Shown here one piece after another: positions 6,619 to 10,119 of a stretch of DNA of 10,119 bases. The notes under the pieces were generated by a model that saw only the letters and a program-made list of their open reading frames with translations, had not been told where the DNA came from and did not search any database. The position numbers and the translations under genes are program-made. Position 1 is the stretch's first letter, and each line of letters starts with the position of its first letter. This DNA is from JABWBP01 sp964522165 (lineage in GTDB: Bacteria > Calditrichota > Calditrichia > RBG-13-44-9 > J075), in NCBI GenBank assembly GCA_964522165.1, contig CAZFVV010000173.1, forward strand, positions 1 through 10,119, in the 5' to 3' direction.

Positions 6619-7440
6619 ATGAATCTGAACAGCCTGGAAAAACAAATATCCGACGCTTACGAGAACGGCGCCCTGCTGGCGCAGGCGGATTATATCGAAG
6701 CGATCAACAGCACTATCGACCTGTTGGACGCCGGAGAAATCCGGGTGGCGGAAAAAAAGGGAATCGACTGGGCGGTGAACGAGTGGATCAAAAAGGCGAT
6801 CCTGCTCTATTTCAAAATCCGCAAAATAGAGAAGATCGAAATCGGCCCCTTCGAGTTTTTCGATAAAATTCCCCTGAAGCGGAATTTTGCGCGGCAGCAG
6901 GTGCGGGTGGTTCCCCCGGGAATGGCCCGTTACGGCTCTTACCTGGCCCCCGGGGTGGTGCTGATGCCCGGCTACGTCAACATCGGCGCGTACGTGGACC
7001 GCGGCAGCATGGTGGATACCCACGCCACGGTGGGTTCCTGCGGGCAGGTGGGTAAAGGGGTGCACATTGCCGGGGCTGCGCGGGTGGGCGGGGTGCTGGA
7101 GCCGCCCCAAAGCCGCCCGGTTATCATCGAAGATAACGCGTTTTTGGGATCCGCGGTATCGGTAATGGAGGGCGTGCTGGTGCGGGAAGAAGCGGTGTTG
7201 GGCGCCGGGGTCATTTTAACCTCCTCGACCAAAATCATCGACGTTTCCGGCAGCCAGACCGTGGAATACCGGGGAGAAATCCCCCCCCGCTCCGTGGTCA
7301 TTCCCGGTTCGTATGAAAAAACTTTTCCCGCCGGAAAATACCAGATTCAATGCGCCCTGGTCATCGGCAAACGCAAGGAGAGCACGGATAAAAAGGTATC
7401 CCTGAACGCGGTGCTGCGGGATTTTAACATTGCTGTTTAA
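6619..7440 (+). CDS. dapD: 2,3,4,5-tetrahydropyridine-2,6-dicarboxylate N-succinyltransferase
   Basis: A 273-residue enzyme, almost exactly the length of E. coli DapD. It transfers succinate from succinyl-CoA to tetrahydrodipicolinate, giving N-succinyl-2-amino-6-oxopimelate in the succinylase branch of lysine/DAP synthesis. The helical N-terminal domain spans about 1-90. The left-handed beta-helix (hexapeptide repeats) follows with VVLMPGYVNIGAYVDRGSMV (113-132), DTHATVGSCGQVGKGVHI (133-150), GGVLEPPQSRPVIIEDNAFLG (157-177) and STKIID (203-208). These are hallmark DapD segments. The frame continues upstream to 6514, but that part comes from the inverted repeat. ATG at 6619 has AAAGG 9 nt upstream and starts a normal N-terminus. 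Its presence shows that this organism uses the succinylase route. Confidence 0.96.
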   Translation: MNLNSLEKQISDAYENGALLAQADYIEAINSTIDLLDAGEIRVAEKKGIDWAVNEWIKKAILLYFKIRKIEKIEIGPFEFFDKIPLKRNFARQQVRVVPPGMARYGSYLAPGVVLMPGYVNIGAYVDRGSMVDTHATVGSCGQVGKGVHIAGAARVGGVLEPPQSRPVIIEDNAFLGSAVSVMEGVLVREEAVLGAGVILTSSTKIIDVSGSQTVEYRGEIPPRSVVIPGSYEKTFPAGKYQIQCALVIGKRKESTDKKVSLNAVLRDFNIAV

Positions 7441-7757
7441 AAACCCGCCAAAAACCTGTTCAAAACCTGTGGAAAGTGTGAATTCTCAGTCGATAAGATA
7501 GCGGAGATTTTACCCCTTACCGGGTTTTCAACAATTTATTAACACGCTTGCAACAGGAATTTTACAAAAATCCCACACCGGATGTTAACAGGGATGGGGG
7601 ATCCGCCGCTTTTTAACATTTTCAACACCCTAATAATGATGATAATGATTTTTTATAATACTATTATTGAATTATATTTTATTGCCTGAACGCATGGGCA
7701 AATGCCTGGCATGAGAAGCCAGGTGAACTGTAAAAGCATAACTACCGGAGCTTTCTT
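7441..7757. other. Gene-free gap with DnaA-box-like 9-mers and an AT-rich tract
   Basis: A 317-bp gap with no convincing ORF. AAAACCTGT occurs twice, 11 bp apart (7451 and 7462). Nine-mers matching TTATCCACA at 7 of 9 positions are CTTTCCACA (7476-7468, minus), TTTTCAACA (7525-7533 and 7619-7627) and TTATTAACA (7536-7544). TTTTTAACA (7610-7618) and minus-strand TTTTGAACA (7465-7457) match at 6 of 9. The last plus-strand box is followed by CCC, a TAATAATGATGATAATGAT triplet run (7631-7649) and a very AT-rich tract to about 7683. The layout resembles an origin-unwinding region. No perfect DnaA box is present and dnaA is not in the window, so this is a hypothesis. It also serves as the aminotransferase leader. 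Confidence 0.35.
7705..7723 (+). promoter_or_regulatory. Short hairpin in the aminotransferase leader
   Basis: CCTGGC (7705-7710) and GCCAGG (7718-7723) form a perfect 6-bp stem with an ATGAGAA loop, 34 nt before the start codon. GCAT/ATGC just upstream (7692-7705) can form an alternative small stem sharing its base. I do not recognise a riboswitch class. The ribosome binding site GGAG (7747-7750) lies outside the stem. Confidence 0.3.
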
Positions 7758-9014
7758 ATGATCCTCTCCAAATTAGCCCAGGGTATCCAGACCTCCCCCA
7801 TTATTACCCTTGCCGCCGACATCAATGAAAAAATCCAGCAGGGCGAAAAATTCTATAACCTGACCATCGGGGATTTCAATCCGCAGATTTTCCCCATCCC
7901 GGAAGAGTTTCGCGACGAAATCATCGCCGCCTACCGGGCCGGATATACCAACTATCCCGGCGCGCTGGGGCTGCCGAATTTGCGCAACGCGGTTTCCCAA
8001 TTGCTGTCCCGCCGCACCCGGCTGAATTATGACCCGGATGATATCGTGATCTCCTGCGGGGCGCGCCCCCTGCTATACAGCGCTTACCGGGCGGTGGTTG
8101 ACCCGGGCGATTCGGTTATATTTCCGGTTCCCTCCTGGAATAATGATTACTATACCCATCTCTCCTTCGGCAAGCAGGTGCTCATCGAGACCTTCCCGGA
8201 AGATAATTTTATGCCCACCGCGGAAGCGATCAAACCGCATTTGAAGGATGCGGCGCTCATCGCTTTATGCTCCCCGCTGAATCCCACCGGAACGGTATTC
8301 GGCAAGCAGCAATTAGAAGATATCTGCGACCTGGTATTGGAAGAGAACCATTCCCGCGGCCCCAACCGCAAGCCGGTTTACCTGATATTCGATCAAATTT
8401 ACTGGCAGCTCACCTTTGGGGATACCCGCCATTATACCCCGGTCAACTTGCGCCCGGCCATCCGCGATTACACTGTGTTCGTGGACGGCATGTCGAAAGC
8501 CTTTGCCGGCACCGGGGTGCGTTTAGGCTGGGGATTTGCTCCCGCGCATATCCTCAAAAAGATGCGCACCATCATTTCCCACATGGGCGCCTGGGCGCCC
8601 CGGGCGGAGCAGTTCGCCGCCGGCAGTTACCTGGCGCAAACGGAAGCGGTGGAACGCTATCTCACCCATTTCCGCAAGGAAATCCACGCGCGCTTAGAAG
8701 GATTCTATAAAGGATTTATCTACTTGAAAGGAAAAGGCTACCCGGTCGATGCGATCAAACCCCAGGCGGCAATTTACCTGACCGTGCAATTGGATTTACG
8801 GGGCAAGAAGACCCCCGACGGCAAACCGTTAGATTCCAACGCCGCGGTGCACCGCTACATTTTAGACGAAGCCAAAACCGGGCTGGTGCCGATGCCTTAC
8901 TTCGGAGCTTCCCAGGAATCGAGCTGGTATCGCCTCTCGGTAGGAACCTGCCGCCTTCAAGAAGTGGAGTTGATCATTTCCAGCCTGGAGGAAGCGCTGA
9001 AGCGGCTTTCCTGA
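7758..9014 (+). CDS. PLP-dependent class I/II aminotransferase, candidate DapC
   Basis: A 418-residue fold-type I aminotransferase using pyridoxal phosphate. Seen in order: the substrate-side NLTIGDFNP (34-42), YPGALGLPNLRNAV (76-89), the cofactor-phosphate ISCGARPLLYSA (99-110), SPLNPTG (172-178), FDQIYW (with the cofactor-pyridine Asp; Gln stands where Glu is usual), the Schiff-base lysine in GMSKAFAGTGVRLGW (K247), and a C-terminal YRLSVGTCR with the likely carboxylate-binding arginine. GGAG lies 7 nt before the ATG. Class I enzymes of this kind include aspartate, LL-DAP and N-succinyl-DAP aminotransferases. Following dapB and dapD, the N-succinyl-LL-DAP aminotransferase step (DapC) is the best contextual guess. 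Aspartate aminotransferase is the main alternative. Confidence 0.9.
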   Translation: MILSKLAQGIQTSPIITLAADINEKIQQGEKFYNLTIGDFNPQIFPIPEEFRDEIIAAYRAGYTNYPGALGLPNLRNAVSQLLSRRTRLNYDPDDIVISCGARPLLYSAYRAVVDPGDSVIFPVPSWNNDYYTHLSFGKQVLIETFPEDNFMPTAEAIKPHLKDAALIALCSPLNPTGTVFGKQQLEDICDLVLEENHSRGPNRKPVYLIFDQIYWQLTFGDTRHYTPVNLRPAIRDYTVFVDGMSKAFAGTGVRLGWGFAPAHILKKMRTIISHMGAWAPRAEQFAAGSYLAQTEAVERYLTHFRKEIHARLEGFYKGFIYLKGKGYPVDAIKPQAAIYLTVQLDLRGKKTPDGKPLDSNAAVHRYILDEAKTGLVPMPYFGASQESSWYRLSVGTCRLQEVELIISSLEEALKRLS

Positions 9015-9108
9015 TAAAGAAAGTCATTAGCTTCGCGTCATTTGTGGTCATTGAGTCATTATTAATTCTACTTTAAGGCTTTAAAATACGCTAGGGCGGT
9101 TGTACTCT

Positions 9109-9129
9109 TTTAACGCCAACGGCGTTAAA
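9109..9129. repeat. Perfect 9-bp hairpin, TTTAACGCC/GGCGTTAAA
   Basis: TTTAACGCC (9109-9117) and GGCGTTAAA (9121-9129) are exact complements around an AAC loop. It is the first of three consecutive palindromes in this gap. No T-run follows, so it is not an obvious terminator. Confidence 0.7.
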
Positions 9130-9137
9130 CTCCATAG

Positions 9138-9170
9138 CCCAGGGTTCCCCGCCTGCAGGGGAACCCTGGG
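9138..9170. repeat. Perfect 13-bp GC-rich hairpin
   Basis: CCCAGGGTTCCCC (9138-9150) pairs exactly with GGGGAACCCTGGG (9158-9170) around a 7-nt loop, GCCTGCA. It lies 8 bp after the first hairpin. The pair resembles REP-type palindromes I recall from environmental bacterial genomes, a resemblance not verified by search. Confidence 0.8.
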
Positions 9171-9192
9171 TACTGATCAACACAAATTCCCT

Positions 9193-9242
9193 AAACCCTG
9201 AAGGGGTTTTACAAAGGGGTCTGTAAAACCCCTTCAGGGTTT
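9193..9242. repeat. Perfect 21-bp hairpin with 8-nt loop
   Basis: The arms at 9193-9213 (beginning AAACCCTGAAGGGG) and 9222-9242 (ending CCCCTTCAGGGTTT) are exact complements around AAGGGGTC. The inner half of each arm is a T/A-rich run. A T-rich stretch (GTTTTTTGTTTT) begins about 12 bp later, so rightward termination after the aminotransferase is possible but the spacing is poor. A mobile REP-like palindrome is the more likely reading. Confidence 0.85.
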
Positions 9243-9297
9243 CCAATAATGTGCGTTTTTTGTTTTCCCTAATGACAATTGATGACAAAGGATAATC

Positions 9298-10119
9298 ATG
9301 CCTGAACCGATAGAATATCCCCGGCTGCGTTACGTGGAGGCCTTTCCGGTGGAGCAGAACGGGCAGACTTATTTTTACGTGCGCGACCCCCTGGAAATCG
9401 CCCCATCTCCGCTGGTGATGTCCGCGGTGGATTTTTTCATTATTGCCCTGTTCGACGGGGTTCATTCCCGGTCCGATATCAAACTGGAATTTGCCCGCAA
9501 ATTCGGGGGCATCCTGCTGCCGGACCAGCAATTACAGAAGATCATCGAAATCCTGGATGATAATTACTACCTAGACACCGTTCTTTTCCGGGAACAAACC
9601 AACCGGGTCGTTGCCGAATTCCGGAACTCCGCGATTCGCAAAGCCTGGCACGCCGGGGTATCCTATGAAGCAGAGCCTCTCCGGCTACGGAAACAATTGG
9701 AAGATTTTTATCGCCACCCGGAAGGCGCCGGGGCTGCGAACGGGGAAAACGGCGCCGTTCCGGAGGGAATGCAACTGCGGGCGATCATGGCTCCCCACAT
9801 CGACATCCGGGTAGGAGGTCCCTGTTATACCCACGCCTACCGCTGCCTGGAAAATAGCCCGGAGGCGGATTTATATATCATATTGGGAGTGGCCCACTAC
9901 GGCGGGAATGGTTTTTTTGTGGCCACCGCCAAAGATTTCGAAACGCCCCTGGGAACGGTGGAAACCGACCGGGAGTTTCTGGAGGCCTGGAGCGGCAACG
10001 CCGGCAAAGATTTGACCGGGGAAGAATTCGCGCACCGCACCGAGCATTCCATAGAATTTCAACTTCCCTTTTTGCAGCACGTTCTGAAACATCCCTTCAA
10101 AATACTCCCGGTGTTGTGC
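9298..10119 (+). CDS. amrB: AmmeMemoRadiSam system protein B (MEMO family), 3' end outside window
   Basis: The first 274 codons of a gene still open at the window edge. ATG at 9298 is preceded by AAAGGA with a 5-nt spacer. Residues 160-274 are the start of the MEMO domain: RAIMAPHIDIRVGGP (161-175, H167), YIILGVAHYG (193-202, H200), TPLGTVETD (216-224) and RTEHSIEFQLPFLQ (247-260). This fold is related to metal-dependent extradiol-type dioxygenases. Residues 8-100 form an additional N-terminal region (FFIIALFDGVHSRSDI, a helix-rich stretch, then ILDDNYYLD) that looks like a PqqD-like winged helix. I recall this arrangement in some bacterial MEMO proteins. MEMO proteins often occur with AMMECR1 and radical-SAM partners, which would lie to the right. 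The biochemical role is unknown. Confidence 0.88.
   Translation, partial: MPEPIEYPRLRYVEAFPVEQNGQTYFYVRDPLEIAPSPLVMSAVDFFIIALFDGVHSRSDIKLEFARKFGGILLPDQQLQKIIEILDDNYYLDTVLFREQTNRVVAEFRNSAIRKAWHAGVSYEAEPLRLRKQLEDFYRHPEGAGAANGENGAVPEGMQLRAIMAPHIDIRVGGPCYTHAYRCLENSPEADLYIILGVAHYGGNGFFVATAKDFETPLGTVETDREFLEAWSGNAGKDLTGEEFAHRTEHSIEFQLPFLQHVLKHPFKILPVLC

Larger units (their letters stand above)
9021..9291. repeat. Inverted-repeat element built from GTCATT/AATGAC iterations
   Basis: The left end (9021-9060) repeats GTCATT-like units (AAGTCATT, GTCATTTG, GGTCATTG, AGTCATT). The right end (9271-9291) carries them inverted as AATGACAATTGATGACAAAGG. Aligned, TTTGTGGTCATTGAGTCATT pairs with the right end apart from small gaps. 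The intervening DNA holds three perfect hairpins (listed separately) and no gene. The right arm contributes AAAGG to the ribosome binding site of the following MEMO gene. It spans almost the whole 283-bp gap. Confidence 0.6.

Noticed and set aside
7441..7757. Lysine riboswitch controlling dap genes
   Set aside because: None of the conserved L-box core segments are present in this leader or upstream of dapB or dapD.
9091..9531. Minus-strand 146-codon frame
   Set aside because: It runs through the hairpin cluster and antisense to the MEMO gene, with no recognisable motif.

Overview
The window looks like chromosomal DNA from an uncultivated, moderately GC-rich diderm bacterium. The clearest lineage clue is a geranylgeranylglyceryl-phosphate synthase-type gene with the LLDPDK motif of the group II enzymes. 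Among bacteria I know that type mainly from Bacteroidetes and related FCB lineages, so an FCB-type bacterium is my best guess. That is inference; the window has no rRNA or other phylogenetic marker. I see no tRNA, rRNA, CRISPR array, transposase or phage gene.

The window has two halves that diverge from an AT-rich gap at about 4882-5000. The minus-strand half reads leftward: an acidic zinc-ribbon (NMD3-like) protein, a GGGP synthase homologue, a Wzx-type flippase that overlaps it by 4 bp, a TylF-type O-methyltransferase and a family 2 glycosyltransferase. The last three are typical of an O-antigen or exopolysaccharide locus. The lipid gene appears translationally coupled to the flippase.

The plus-strand half holds a TrmH/SpoU tRNA 2'-O-methyltransferase and then lysine/diaminopimelate genes: dapB, dapD and a class I/II aminotransferase. 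The aminotransferase is a good candidate for the next step of the succinylase pathway (DapC). The window ends inside a MEMO-family gene (AmmeMemoRadiSam protein B) that carries an extra N-terminal winged-helix-like region.

The gaps are unusually structured. Three of them, of about 255-283 bp, each contain an element built from short motif iterations (CACAGAG, GCGGAT or GTCATT) in opposite orientation at its two ends. The last also encloses three perfect hairpins. A fourth gap (7441-7757) combines several near-DnaA-box 9-mers, a TAA/TGA triplet run and a very AT-rich tract. This resembles a bacterial origin-unwinding region and is the most interesting unexplained signal, though the evidence is only suggestive.
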